A stretch of 64,000 nucleotides of DNA from DASVCS01 sp036381495. Its GTDB lineage: Bacteria > Gemmatimonadota > Gemmatimonadetes > Longimicrobiales > RSA9. The number at the start of each line of letters is the position of its first letter. Position 1 is the stretch's first letter. Shown piece after piece: positions 41,616 to 49,588 of this stretch. The notes under the pieces were generated by a model. That model worked only from the letters and a program-made list of their open reading frames with translations. It was not told the DNA's origin and made no database searches. A program made the position numbers and the translations under genes. The DNA lies in assembly GCA_036381495.1 (NCBI GenBank), contig DASVCS010000048.1, forward strand, positions 11,940 to 75,939. Reading direction: 5' to 3'.

Positions 41616-43403
41616 TCACGCCGGACCCGACGAGTTCCAACGGCTGGAGAAGAGCGAGAGGTCGAGCGACCGGGAGATCCCGCGCGTCAGCGCCGCCATC
41701 ACGCCGGCGGTCGTCTCGGCCTCGAGCGCCTCCTCGACGGCGGCTCGCGCATCGGAGGCGGGAGCGGTACGGATCACCTTCTTGACCTCGGGCAGCGATG
41801 AGGGTCCGACGCTGAGCGCCGTGACGCCCAGTCCGAGCAGGAGGTAGACGCCGAGCGGGTTCGCCGCCAACTCGCCGCAGACGCTCACCTCGATGCCGGC
41901 GGCGCGGCCGGCCTCGGCGGTGTGACGCAGCATCCGGACGACCGCCGGATGAAACGGCGTGTAGCGCGGCGCGAGTCGCGCGTTGCCGCGGTCCACCGCC
42001 AATGCGTACTGCACGAGGTCGTTGGTGCCGATCGAGAAGAAGTCCGCGTAACGCGTCAACTCCACCGCGGTCAGTGCGGCCGCCGGCGTCTCGATCATGA
42101 TCCCGACCTTGTAGCCCGGGTTGAACGCGATCCCCGCCTCTCGCAGCCGCTCCTCCTCCTCCTCGAGGAGCGCACGCGTCCGCCGGATCTCTTCGATGTC
42201 GTTCACCAGGGGGAGCATGATCCGGACGTCGCCGTGCGCCGTGGCGCGAAGCAGCGCCCGGAGCTGCGTGCGGAACAGCTCCGGCGTGTCCAGACACACC
42301 CGGATCGCGCGCCAGCCCAGGAACGGGTTCTCCTCGGGCGGCATGTGCAGGAACAGCGGAAACTTGTCACCGCCGAGGTCGTAGGTCCGGATGTAGACCG
42401 CATGCTGCGGAAACGACTCCACCGCCTGCCGGTACGCCCGGTACTGTTCCTCCTCTTCCGGCACCGTGCTGCGCCCCACCACCAGGAACTCCGTGCGGAA
42501 CAACCCGACGCCCTGGGCGCCGTGCTTGCGCGCCACCTCCGCCTCGCCCGGCAGGTCGATGTTCGCCCGGAGCAGCACCGGCTGGCGGTCCGGCGTGACC
42601 GGTTCGAGGTGCGCCAGCAGGACCAACTCCTGCTCCCACTCGCGGACCTTGATGTCGCGCTCGCGGTAGAGCGCCTTCTCCCGGTCGCCCGGCGCGACGA
42701 TCACCCGGCCCGCGCGCCCGTCCAGGATCAGCTCCTGGCCCGTCGTGACCCGCTCCGAGAGGTCGCCCAGGCCGACCACTGCAGGGAGCCCGAGCGCACG
42801 CGCGAGGATCGCCGAGTGCGACGTCCGCGTCCCGCCGTCCGTCGCGATGCCCAGGATCGCCGCGCGGTCGAGCTGCACCGTGATGGTGGGCGTCAGGTCA
42901 CGCGCCACCAGGATCACCTTCCCGTTCGCGCCATCCAGACCGAAGTCCGGGTCCTCGAGCCCCAGCAGGTTCCGGATCACCCGCGTCTCGACATCCAGCA
43001 GGTCGGTCAGCCGGTCCATCACCATCGGATGGCCGGTCCGCCGCCAGGCCGACTGGAATTCGAGCATCCGCAGCTCGAAGGCGCGCGCGGCCGACAGTCG
43101 GTTCTCCCGAATGTACGCGACGGTCCCGTCGATCAGGTCCGCGTCTTCGAGCATGAGGAGCTGCGGGTCGAAGATGTTCGCCTCGACCGCTCCCAGGCGC
43201 TCCGTCGTCCGCTGCTGGATCTCGCGGATCCGCGCCCGCGCCCGCTCGCACGCAGTACGGAACCGCTCGACTTCCGCCTCGATCTCCCCTTCCGGCACCG
43301 TCGTGTGAGGGATGTCCGGCACCTCCCAGCGCAGCACGTACGCCGGACCCATCACGATCCCGGGCGAGGCCGGAATCCCGTCGTGCGCGGAACTCGGCGT
43401 CAT
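41616..43403 (-). CDS. ptsI: PTS phosphotransferase enzyme I
   Basis: A 595-residue soluble enzyme that passes phosphate from phosphoenolpyruvate to HPr. The N-terminal domain has the phospho-His, His196, in DGGTRTSHSAILARALGLPA. The C-terminal TIM barrel has GVGLFRTEFLVVG, the PEP-binding YDLGGDKFPLFLHM and ENPFLGWRAIRVCL, IMLPLVNDIEEIRRTRALLE, and the Cys of VSVCGELAANP. ATG 43403 follows GGGGAGACCTG and overlaps the HPr stop by one base. It is the last gene of the hprK-EIIA-B-C-D-HPr-EI operon. Confidence 0.96.
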   Translation of the reverse strand: MTPSSAHDGIPASPGIVMGPAYVLRWEVPDIPHTTVPEGEIEAEVERFRTACERARARIREIQQRTTERLGAVEANIFDPQLLMLEDADLIDGTVAYIRENRLSAARAFELRMLEFQSAWRRTGHPMVMDRLTDLLDVETRVIRNLLGLEDPDFGLDGANGKVILVARDLTPTITVQLDRAAILGIATDGGTRTSHSAILARALGLPAVVGLGDLSERVTTGQELILDGRAGRVIVAPGDREKALYRERDIKVREWEQELVLLAHLEPVTPDRQPVLLRANIDLPGEAEVARKHGAQGVGLFRTEFLVVGRSTVPEEEEQYRAYRQAVESFPQHAVYIRTYDLGGDKFPLFLHMPPEENPFLGWRAIRVCLDTPELFRTQLRALLRATAHGDVRIMLPLVNDIEEIRRTRALLEEEEERLREAGIAFNPGYKVGIMIETPAAALTAVELTRYADFFSIGTNDLVQYALAVDRGNARLAPRYTPFHPAVVRMLRHTAEAGRAAGIEVSVCGELAANPLGVYLLLGLGVTALSVGPSSLPEVKKVIRTAPASDARAAVEEALEAETTAGVMAALTRGISRSLDLSLFSSRWNSSGPA

Positions 43404-43687
43404 CAGGTCTCCCCGAAACGGCCCGCGACGAGCTCGGCCAGCCGCTCGAGCGCTTCCTCGGCATCTTCGCCGCTCGCCCGGATCGTGATCTCGCTGCCGC
43501 ATTCCGCGGCCAGCATCATGACGCCCATGATGCTCTTGCCGTTCACCTCGGTGTCCTCCCGCCGCACCCGGATCTCCGAACGGAACGTGTTCGCCAGTTT
43601 GACGAACTCGGCCGCGGGCCGGGCGTGGAGGCCGAGCCGGTTCACGATCTGCACAGTTCGTTCGCTGTCGAAGAAGGCCGAACTCAT
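43403..43687 (-). CDS. ptsH: Phosphocarrier protein HPr
   Basis: A 94-residue HPr. The catalytic His21 is in NRLGLHARPAAEFVK and the regulatory Ser52 is in EVNGKSIMGVMML, so it can be phosphorylated both by enzyme I and by the HprK encoded upstream. The body is slightly longer than the usual ~88 residues at the N-terminus. ATG 43687 overlaps the EIID stop (ATGA) with GGGGG upstream. The C-terminus reads EEALERLAELVAGRFGET. Confidence 0.96.
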   Translation of the reverse strand: MSSAFFDSERTVQIVNRLGLHARPAAEFVKLANTFRSEIRVRREDTEVNGKSIMGVMMLAAECGSEITIRASGEDAEEALERLAELVAGRFGET

Positions 43688-44454
43688 GCGAGAACCCCCA
43701 GCAGAAGTCCGAAGAGCGAGAGCCCCGCGAGCGCCAGCACGAGCGGGGCGCGGATTGCGGCACCGGCGCGCGCACCCACCAGTGCTGCCGCTGCGGCGAT
43801 GACGATCCACCGCGCCGGGAGCCGCGACGTCGCCACGACCCCGGCGGCTTCCAGGTGCAGCCCGGCCGCGGCCATCGGGACCAGGAGCCCCACGAAAAAC
43901 GCGCCGAGGAGGGTCAGCGCGCGCTGCACGCGGGCCACCGGCCAGCGGCGCAGGGACTCGCCCACGCGCAGCCCCTCCCGCAGGCCGACGCGGTATCCCT
44001 GGATCCGGACCAACAGGTGGCCCGCGTTGTAGACCGCCAGGAACGCGATCACGCAGATCCACCACGCGGCGCCGGCCAGCAGCAGCGCGAGCGCGAGCAG
44101 CAGGCAGACGGGGCGCCAGCCAGCCCACAGCAGGTGGTCGCCGAGCGAGCCGAGCGAGCCGCGGACCGCCGCCTTGAACCGCTCGACCACCTGTGCATCG
44201 GCGCCGTCCGCCTCCAGCGTCGCGACCGCGCCGAGTGCGACCGGCGCGAGGTACGGGTGGCTGTTGAAGAGCCGTGTGTGCCGCTCGATCGCCTCATGCA
44301 GCCTGCCCGGGTCGTCACGATAGAGCGCGCGCAGCGCCGGCAACAGCGCGAAACCGAACCCCGTACCGATGAGCGTGCGGTAGTTCCACGACCCCTGGAT
44401 CGCGAACGAGCGCAGGAACACCGCCGCCCGGGTCCGCCGGCCGGGGCGTGTCAC
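43684..44454 (-). CDS. PTS mannose-family EIID component
   Basis: A 256-residue membrane protein of the mannose-type IID family. The start reads FLRSFAIQGSWNYRTLIGTG then FGFALLPALRALY, the conserved surface segment of IID, followed by HTRLFNSHPYLAPVALGAVA and GSLGSLGDHLLWAGWRPVCL. Three to four hydrophobic helices lie in the C-terminal half. With EIIC it forms the sugar channel. GTG 44454 overlaps the EIIC stop. It lacks its own good ribosome site, so it relies on coupling. The sugar is not deducible, but mannose-type systems favour hexoses and amino sugars. Confidence 0.87.
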   Translation of the reverse strand: MTRPGRRTRAAVFLRSFAIQGSWNYRTLIGTGFGFALLPALRALYRDDPGRLHEAIERHTRLFNSHPYLAPVALGAVATLEADGADAQVVERFKAAVRGSLGSLGDHLLWAGWRPVCLLLALALLLAGAAWWICVIAFLAVYNAGHLLVRIQGYRVGLREGLRVGESLRRWPVARVQRALTLLGAFFVGLLVPMAAAGLHLEAAGVVATSRLPARWIVIAAAAALVGARAGAAIRAPLVLALAGLSLFGLLLGVLA

Positions 44455-45122
44455 CGGGCGAGCAGAAACGCGCACCCGCACAGGATCCCCAATCCCAGGG
44501 CGATGCGACGCTCGTTCGCACCGCCGAAGAGGGAGAAGCCGGCGCCCGCCATGGCCGCTCCGGCAACGGCCAGCACTCCGGCGGCCACGCCCGGGCCGAG
44601 CGCCCAGAAGGGGCCGAGCAGCCGCAGGAGAAGGGTTCCGAGGAACGCGCCGACCACGGCGACGGCCGCGCCACGGAGGACGTCCAGCGCCATGGCCGTC
44701 AGATGCGTCCGCTCGAGGCGCGGCGCGCCCGGCGGTCGCGCGGCCGCGGCGGTGACGAGCCGTTCGTTGACGCGGCGCAGCACCGTGACGGAGAGGCCGG
44801 CCACCCGTTCCCAGCCGAGGCCGAAGACCACGGCAAGGAGGAGCAGGTGCGCTTCCGGCCTGGCGGCGGCCGTGGCGTAGGCCATGGACGCGGCGACCGC
44901 CGCCGTCCCCGCCTCGGGATAGCGCGCTGCGCCGACGGGGAGGATCCCCAGCGAGAAGAGCTCGAGCAGTGCGCCGACAATGATTCCATCCGTGGGACGG
45001 CCGACCAGCAGGCCCGTGATCGCGCCGGCGATCAGCGGGCGCGAGATCATGACCTGCGGGAACGACGTCGCATCGAGCCCGACGGCTGCGCCCCACAGCG
45101 CGGTGGCGAGCCAGGTCATCAT
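44451..45122 (-). CDS. PTS mannose-family EIIC component
   Basis: A 223-residue integral membrane protein with about seven helices. ATSFPQVMISRPLIAGAITG followed by LLVGRPTDGIIVGALLELFS and ILPVGAARYPEAGTAAVAAS match the IIC core of the mannose family, which forms the transport path with IID. Two adjacent ATGs (45122, 45119) can serve as start, both overlapping the EIIB stop. It is somewhat shorter than E. coli ManY (~266 residues), mainly at the C-terminus. Confidence 0.87.
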   Translation of the reverse strand: MMTWLATALWGAAVGLDATSFPQVMISRPLIAGAITGLLVGRPTDGIIVGALLELFSLGILPVGAARYPEAGTAAVAASMAYATAAARPEAHLLLLAVVFGLGWERVAGLSVTVLRRVNERLVTAAAARPPGAPRLERTHLTAMALDVLRGAAVAVVGAFLGTLLLRLLGPFWALGPGVAAGVLAVAGAAMAGAGFSLFGGANERRIALGLGILCGCAFLLAR

Positions 45123-45613
45123 CCCCGTCCCTCGCGCCGGAGCAGCTCGGCGAGGCCGACGCGGCGCGCGCCCGGCAGGTCGCGCGCCACGACGTCGAGC
45201 CCCTCATCGGCGAGCGCCGTCACCTCGCGTTCCTCGTCCGCGTTCAGGTAGACATAGGGCAGGATCGCGCGTCGTCCCGGCGCGTGATGGATCCCACCGA
45301 TGTTGATGGTCGTGCCGCGCAGCGCGCCGCCGGTGACGAGCCGGCGCATGGTGGCGAGGTCGCGCGTCAACAGGATCGCGCGCGCCGGGTCGTCCTGCCA
45401 CGCGCGCAGGAGTCGGCGCGCCTCGTCGACGCCGTGGAAACTCGCCGTCACGCCCGGCGGCAGGCCGAGCGTGTAGAGGTCCTGCTCCCACGGCGAGTCG
45501 GCCAGCTCATCGTCGACGACGATGAACCGGTCGGGCCGCAGCGGGCCACCCCATCCCACGACGACCTGGCCGTGGATCAATCGCTCATCGACCCGGTACA
45601 GCACGATGCCCAT
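45119..45613 (-). CDS. PTS mannose-family EIIB component
   Basis: A 164-residue cytoplasmic IIB domain with the active histidine His14 in RVDERLIHGQVVVGWGGPL. The Rossmann-like body has FIVVDDELADSPWEQDLYTL, RAILLTRDLATMRRLV and TINIGGIHHAPGRRAILPYV. It accepts phosphate from the separate IIA protein and gives it to the sugar. The 5' end overlaps the EIIA gene by 29 bases, an unusually long overlap which suggests coupled and equal synthesis. Confidence 0.92.
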   Translation of the reverse strand: MGIVLYRVDERLIHGQVVVGWGGPLRPDRFIVVDDELADSPWEQDLYTLGLPPGVTASFHGVDEARRLLRAWQDDPARAILLTRDLATMRRLVTGGALRGTTINIGGIHHAPGRRAILPYVYLNADEEREVTALADEGLDVVARDLPGARRVGLAELLRREGRG

Positions 45614-46010
45614 GGCCCTCCAGCGCCCCGGACGGGCAGTCGATCCCCGCGCGCCCCTTGTCGAGGAGCCGCGGGATCAATTCCTCGGGTGGAAGTTGCC
45701 GGTGCATTACGAAATCCAGGAGCAGCGGGAGGTTGACCCCGCTGATCACGGTCAGCTCCGGGCGGTCCCGGCAGAGGCGGCGCGCGGCGAAGCTGCAGCT
45801 CCCGCTCGGCAGGTCGGTGAACAGGATCGTCGTCGCGCCGCCGATGTGCCTCTCGATCTCACGCACCAGCGCCTCGGGCGCGAGTCCCTCGTTGCTCACC
45901 GCGACGAGCGCCCCCTCGACGCCGGTGATGCGACGGACCGCATCGAGCAACCCCTGGGCCAGCGTGCCGTGGGCGAGCACGATGCCGCGCGCCGGCATCG
46001 ACTCACTCAT
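45585..46010 (-). CDS. PTS mannose-family EIIA component
   Basis: A 141-residue IIA domain with the phosphorylated His14 in GIVLAHGTLAQGLLDAVRRI. Downstream motifs are GGATTILFTDLPSGSCSFAA and VISGVNLPLLLDFVMHRQLP. It is an independent protein here, while in E. coli it is fused to IIB. ATG 46010 has GAGGAGGATT directly upstream and lies 8 bases inside the end of hprK. The C-terminal ~25 residues extend over the EIIB start. Confidence 0.92.
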   Translation of the reverse strand: MSESMPARGIVLAHGTLAQGLLDAVRRITGVEGALVAVSNEGLAPEALVREIERHIGGATTILFTDLPSGSCSFAARRLCRDRPELTVISGVNLPLLLDFVMHRQLPPEELIPRLLDKGRAGIDCPSGALEGHGHRAVPGR

Positions 46011-46956
46011 AATCCTCCTCGAGCGCGTCCCGCGCCGGCTGCATGGCCTCCTGCAACTGCTGGTTGAAGAGCGCCGCCGAGTGGACCCCCGAGTACTTCA
46101 GGAGCTGGTTCATCGCGACGACCTCCGAGATCACGGTGATGTTCTTCCCCGGATTCAGCGGGATCGTCACCCTGGGCACCGGGACGCCGAGGATCTCCAT
46201 CGCGTTCGTCTCGAGCCCGGTCCGATCGTAGTACGCCTGGTCGTTCCATTCCTCGAGCTGCACCACGACTTCGATCCGCTTCTGCTGGCGGATGGCGCGG
46301 ATCCCGAAGAGCGCGGGGATGTCGATGATGCCTACCCCCCGGATCTCCATGTGGTGCCGCTGGAGCTCGTGCCCCTTGCCGATGAGGATGTCGTTGCCCC
46401 GGCGCGTGATCTGCACCAGGTCATCGGCCACCAGGCGGTGGCCGCGCTCGACCAGGTCGAGCACGCACTCGCTCTTGCCGATGCCACTGCGCCCGACGAA
46501 GAGCAATCCCACGCCGTAGACGTCGGCGAGCGATCCGTGCATCGTGACCGACGGCGCGAAGTGCTCCTCGAGATACGGCTGCAACCGCCGGTAGAACTCG
46601 CCCGTCTTCAGGTGGGACCGGATCAGTGGCACGCCGTACGTGTCGGCCAGCTCGATCGTGAGCGGCGGCACGTCGAGCGCCTTGGTGATGAACGCCGCGG
46701 GCATCTCGAGCGTGAAGAAGCTGGTCAGGGCGCCGCGCAGCTCGGCGGGCCCGAGCGAGCGCAGGAAGCTGACCTCCGTCTCACCGAGAACCTGGAGACG
46801 GCCGCGCGGGAACCGCTCGGTGTACCCCGCCAGCGCGAGCCCGGGGCTCGAGACGCTCGCCGCCTCGATCGGGCGCCGCAGGTTGCCGGGGTCCGTCAGC
46901 AGCTCGAGGCCGAGCGAGTGGCGTTTGCACCGGAACAGCTCTTCGACGGTCAGCAT
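46003..46956 (-). CDS. hprK: HPr kinase/phosphorylase
   Basis: A 317-residue enzyme that phosphorylates HPr on serine and removes it again. The P-loop is at residues ~155-162 (GRSGIGKSE), followed by the capping region VADDLVQITRRGNDILIGKG, the signature MEIRGVGIIDIPALFG and the C-terminal VTIPLNPGKNITVISEVVAM. The N-terminal domain (residues 1-130) is of normal length. ATG 46956 follows GAGGCACCG. Adjacent mannose-type PTS genes and RaiA suggest control of sugar uptake by HPr-Ser phosphorylation in a Gram-negative cell, where no CcpA is evident. Confidence 0.95.
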   Translation of the reverse strand: MLTVEELFRCKRHSLGLELLTDPGNLRRPIEAASVSSPGLALAGYTERFPRGRLQVLGETEVSFLRSLGPAELRGALTSFFTLEMPAAFITKALDVPPLTIELADTYGVPLIRSHLKTGEFYRRLQPYLEEHFAPSVTMHGSLADVYGVGLLFVGRSGIGKSECVLDLVERGHRLVADDLVQITRRGNDILIGKGHELQRHHMEIRGVGIIDIPALFGIRAIRQQKRIEVVVQLEEWNDQAYYDRTGLETNAMEILGVPVPRVTIPLNPGKNITVISEVVAMNQLLKYSGVHSAALFNQQLQEAMQPARDALEEDYE

Positions 46957-46963
46957 CGGTGCC

Positions 46964-47299
46964 TCACCCGCCTCCGGCCGGGGCGAACCGCTCGGCCAGG
47001 CGCGGCGCCCGATGCTCGCGCCGCCGCGTCCGGCCGCTCCGGAGCTGACGCTCGAGTCGCCCCGTCGCGCGGTCCAGCGCCGTCCGGCAGTCGGCATCGC
47101 TTGCCCGCGCGATGACCAGCGGCACGCCGGGTACGGTGAGGCGCGCCTCCACATGGTGCAACCCGCGTTCGCGGCGGAAGCGGAGGCTCGCCGCCTGGAC
47201 CCGCGGCTCGAAGCGCCCCAACCGCCGAATCCCGGCCTCCGCGCGTCGCTGGATCGACCGCGACAGCGTGCAGTCTCGCGCGGTGATCGTGATATCCAT
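46964..47299 (-). CDS. raiA: Ribosome hibernation factor, short HPF/RaiA type
   Basis: A 111-residue S30AE-domain protein that binds the 30S A/P-site region in stationary phase. MDITITARDCTLSRSIQRRA then EAGIRRLGRFEPRVQAASLR matches the family's first strand-helix unit, and GLHHVEARLTVPGVPLVIAR and DRATGRLERQLR the second. It lacks the dimerisation domain of long HPF. The ATG at 47299 has CGGGAGGTGTC upstream. Its stop lies 7 bases before the hprK start, so it heads the PTS operon. Confidence 0.9.
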   Translation of the reverse strand: MDITITARDCTLSRSIQRRAEAGIRRLGRFEPRVQAASLRFRRERGLHHVEARLTVPGVPLVIARASDADCRTALDRATGRLERQLRSGRTRRREHRAPRLAERFAPAGGG

Positions 47300-47406
47300 G
47301 ACACCTCCCGGATTGAAACAGGTGACGGGCCCGCTGAATAGAAACCCATGCGCGTGCGCGAACGACCGTTTCATGCTCCAGGGCCCGCCGCAGGCGGGTG
47401 GAGAAC

Positions 47407-48525
47407 TCATGCGGCCCGCTCGAGTACGCGGTACAGATCGGCTTCCGTTTCAGTCGCCGCCCGGTCCCAACTGAAGCGCTCGGCGAACGCGCGCGCGCCG
47501 GCGCCCAGCCGCTGGCGCAGCACGTCATCGCGAATCAGACGCTCGAGCCGGTCCGCCAGGACGTCGACGCGCCCGTGCGGCACCAGGAACCCCGTCTCGC
47601 CGTCCACGACCGAGTCCCGCAACCCCGGCGAATCACTGGCCACGGTCGGCGTCCCGCAGGCGGCCGCCTCGATATTCGTGATCCCCCACCCCTCCTTGGC
47701 CGAGGTCAGGACGTGGACCCAGGCCATGCGGAAGTACCGGCGCTTTTCGGCCTCCGGCACGAACCCGGGCATCTCGACCTGCGCTTCGAGGCCCAGTTCC
47801 GCACGCAGCCTGCGCAGCGCGCCATCGGCATCGCCCGTTCCCGCGATGATCAGGCGCGCCCGGATGCCGCGGTCGCGCAGTGCCGCCACGGCCCGGAGCA
47901 CGAGGTCCACCCGCTTGTAGCGCTTGAGCCGGCCGAGATAGAGGAGGGTCGGCTCCGCGAAACGCTCTCCGGTCGGGTCCGGCCGGTAGAAGTCGAGGTC
48001 GACGCCGTTGGGAATGACCGTGATGCGCTCGCGTTGGAACCCGCGGCGGCCGAGGTCGTCCGCCGTGCTCGGCGAGACGGCCTGGACCGGCACGTCGCGG
48101 TAGACGCGACCGAGCGGTTGCTCGAGCATCCACGTCGCGGCGGCGACCGGCGCGGATGCCTCCTCGAAGGCGGTCCGGCCGAAGAGGTGATGGACGAGGA
48201 GCACCGGCCGGTGGCGCGCCCAGAGCGGCGTGAAGAGGGGGACCTTGTTCAGGTCTTCGATCACGAGGTCGAAGGGCCGGCGGCGCAATGCGGCGTGGTA
48301 GCGCCGGGGTGCGGCCAGGCTGAACGTGTGCCGTCCGCCCGCGCGGTGGACTTCGATCCCGTCGACATCGGCGCGGGCCGGCGCGCCGGGCCAAGCGGAG
48401 GCGAGGAGCGTGACGCGGTGACCGCGGGCGACGAGGCGCCCGAAGATCTCGTGCAGATGGATCTCCGCGCCGCCCGCCCGGGGGTTCAGGCGATCCTGCC
48501 AGTTGATCACCAGGAGATCCAGCAT
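47407..48525 (-). CDS. Glycosyltransferase, GT4-like (GT-B fold)
   Basis: A 372-residue cytosolic glycosyltransferase. The N-terminal acceptor domain begins LLVINWQDRLNPRAGGAEIH and LHEIFGRLVARGHRVTLLAS. The C-terminal donor domain has TVIPNGVDLDFYRP, LLYLGRLKRYKRVDLVLRAV, VHVLTSAKEGWGITNIEAAA (the EX7E-type region) and PTVASDSPGLRDSVVDGETG. The nucleotide-sugar and acceptor are unknown; surface polysaccharide or glycolipid assembly is usual. ATG 48525 has no strong ribosome site. It stands alone between raiA and nusB. Confidence 0.9.
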   Translation of the reverse strand: MLDLLVINWQDRLNPRAGGAEIHLHEIFGRLVARGHRVTLLASAWPGAPARADVDGIEVHRAGGRHTFSLAAPRRYHAALRRRPFDLVIEDLNKVPLFTPLWARHRPVLLVHHLFGRTAFEEASAPVAAATWMLEQPLGRVYRDVPVQAVSPSTADDLGRRGFQRERITVIPNGVDLDFYRPDPTGERFAEPTLLYLGRLKRYKRVDLVLRAVAALRDRGIRARLIIAGTGDADGALRRLRAELGLEAQVEMPGFVPEAEKRRYFRMAWVHVLTSAKEGWGITNIEAAACGTPTVASDSPGLRDSVVDGETGFLVPHGRVDVLADRLERLIRDDVLRQRLGAGARAFAERFSWDRAATETEADLYRVLERAA

Positions 48526-48675
48526 GCTGCCACGAAGCGATTGTTGCCGCCGTGTACGGGGCCACGGCGCATGTGCGCGTGCCTGGCATCGGCGCGCGTC
48601 CGGACCCGGCACTCGTCTCGGTACCGCCGTTCCACCCGCGGGTTCCCGGTTCCGCGCGACCCGGCGGCCGCGAGG

Positions 48676-49119
48676 TTACGCCGAAGCTCCGCGATCGGCG
48701 CCGTCGCGCCCCTCGAGCCGCCGCAGCAGCGCGTCCAGCACGCCGTTGACGAAGCGCGGGCTCTCGGCGGTGCCGTACTTCTCGGCCAGCACGATGGCCT
48801 GCTGGATCGAGACCCGCCGTGGGACCTCCTTGAGGTAGAGCATCTCGGCCGCCGCGATCCGCAGGATGTTGCGATCGATCACGGCCAGCCGTTCGAGCCG
48901 CCAGTTGGTCAGGGCATCCTGGACCGCGGCGTCGATCGCATCGCGGTGCTCCGCAACGGTCCGGACCAGTCGCTCGAGATACGGCCGACTCGACGTCGCG
49001 ATCCGCCGCTCGCGCAGGAACTCATCGAGGATCCCGACGAGCGACGTCTCCGTGCCGCGGGCCTCCCAGGCGTACAGCACGAGGAGCGCCCAGCCGCGTG
49101 CCCGACTACGTTGCCGCAC
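48676..49119 (-). CDS. nusB: Transcription antitermination factor NusB
   Basis: A 147-residue all-helical RNA-binding protein working with NusE in rRNA antitermination. RQRSRARGWALLVLYAWEAR is the N-terminal Arg-rich boxA-binding segment. LERLAVIDRNILRIAAAEML and PRRVSIQQAIVLAEKYGTAE followed by SPRFVNGVLDALLRRL are conserved. The start is GTG at 49119, with GGAGG five bases upstream and a 14-base overlap with ribH. Coupling of nusB to ribH is a common bacterial arrangement. Confidence 0.94.
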   Translation of the reverse strand: MRQRSRARGWALLVLYAWEARGTETSLVGILDEFLRERRIATSSRPYLERLVRTVAEHRDAIDAAVQDALTNWRLERLAVIDRNILRIAAAEMLYLKEVPRRVSIQQAIVLAEKYGTAESPRFVNGVLDALLRRLEGRDGADRGASA

Positions 49120-49588
49120 CGCCGTCCTCCAATCGACCGAGGAGGCCGGCCATTTCGAGGGCCGCGAGCGCCGCATCCCACCCCTTGTTTCCGGCCTTGC
49201 CTCCCGCCCGCGCCAGTGCCTGTTCCGGCGTGTCCGTCGTCAGCAGACCGAAACCGACCGGTACGCCATCTTCCCGGGCAACGGCGCCGAGGCCGCGCGC
49301 CGCTTCACCCGCGACGTAGTCGAAATGCGGCGTCTCGCCGCGGATCACGCACCCCAACGCCACGATCCCGGCGTAGCGCCCCGACCGCGCCGCACGCCGC
49401 GCCGCCAGCGGCAACTCCCACGCGCCGGGCACGCCGATGACGTCGATGTCATCCTCACGCACGCCGTGCTGCCGCAGACACGCCCGCGCGCCGGTCGCCA
49501 GCCGGTCCGTCACCAACTCGTTGAACCGGCTCACCACCAGCGCGAACCGCTTCCCCTCCCCCTCGAGCCGCCCCTGGATCTCACTCAC
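49106..49588 (-). CDS. ribH: 6,7-dimethyl-8-ribityllumazine synthase
   Basis: A 160-residue lumazine synthase, the penultimate step of riboflavin synthesis. RFALVVSRFNELVTDRLATG forms the N-terminal phosphate/substrate loop, PGAWELPLAARRAARSGRYA and ALGCVIRGETPHFDYVAGEA contain the active-site His and the shared interface, and VPVGFGLLTTDTPEQALARA the rest. Oligomerisation into a pentamer or capsid is expected. GTG 49588 overlaps the ribBA stop. Confidence 0.95.
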   Translation of the reverse strand: MSEIQGRLEGEGKRFALVVSRFNELVTDRLATGARACLRQHGVREDDIDVIGVPGAWELPLAARRAARSGRYAGIVALGCVIRGETPHFDYVAGEAARGLGAVAREDGVPVGFGLLTTDTPEQALARAGGKAGNKGWDAALAALEMAGLLGRLEDGGAAT

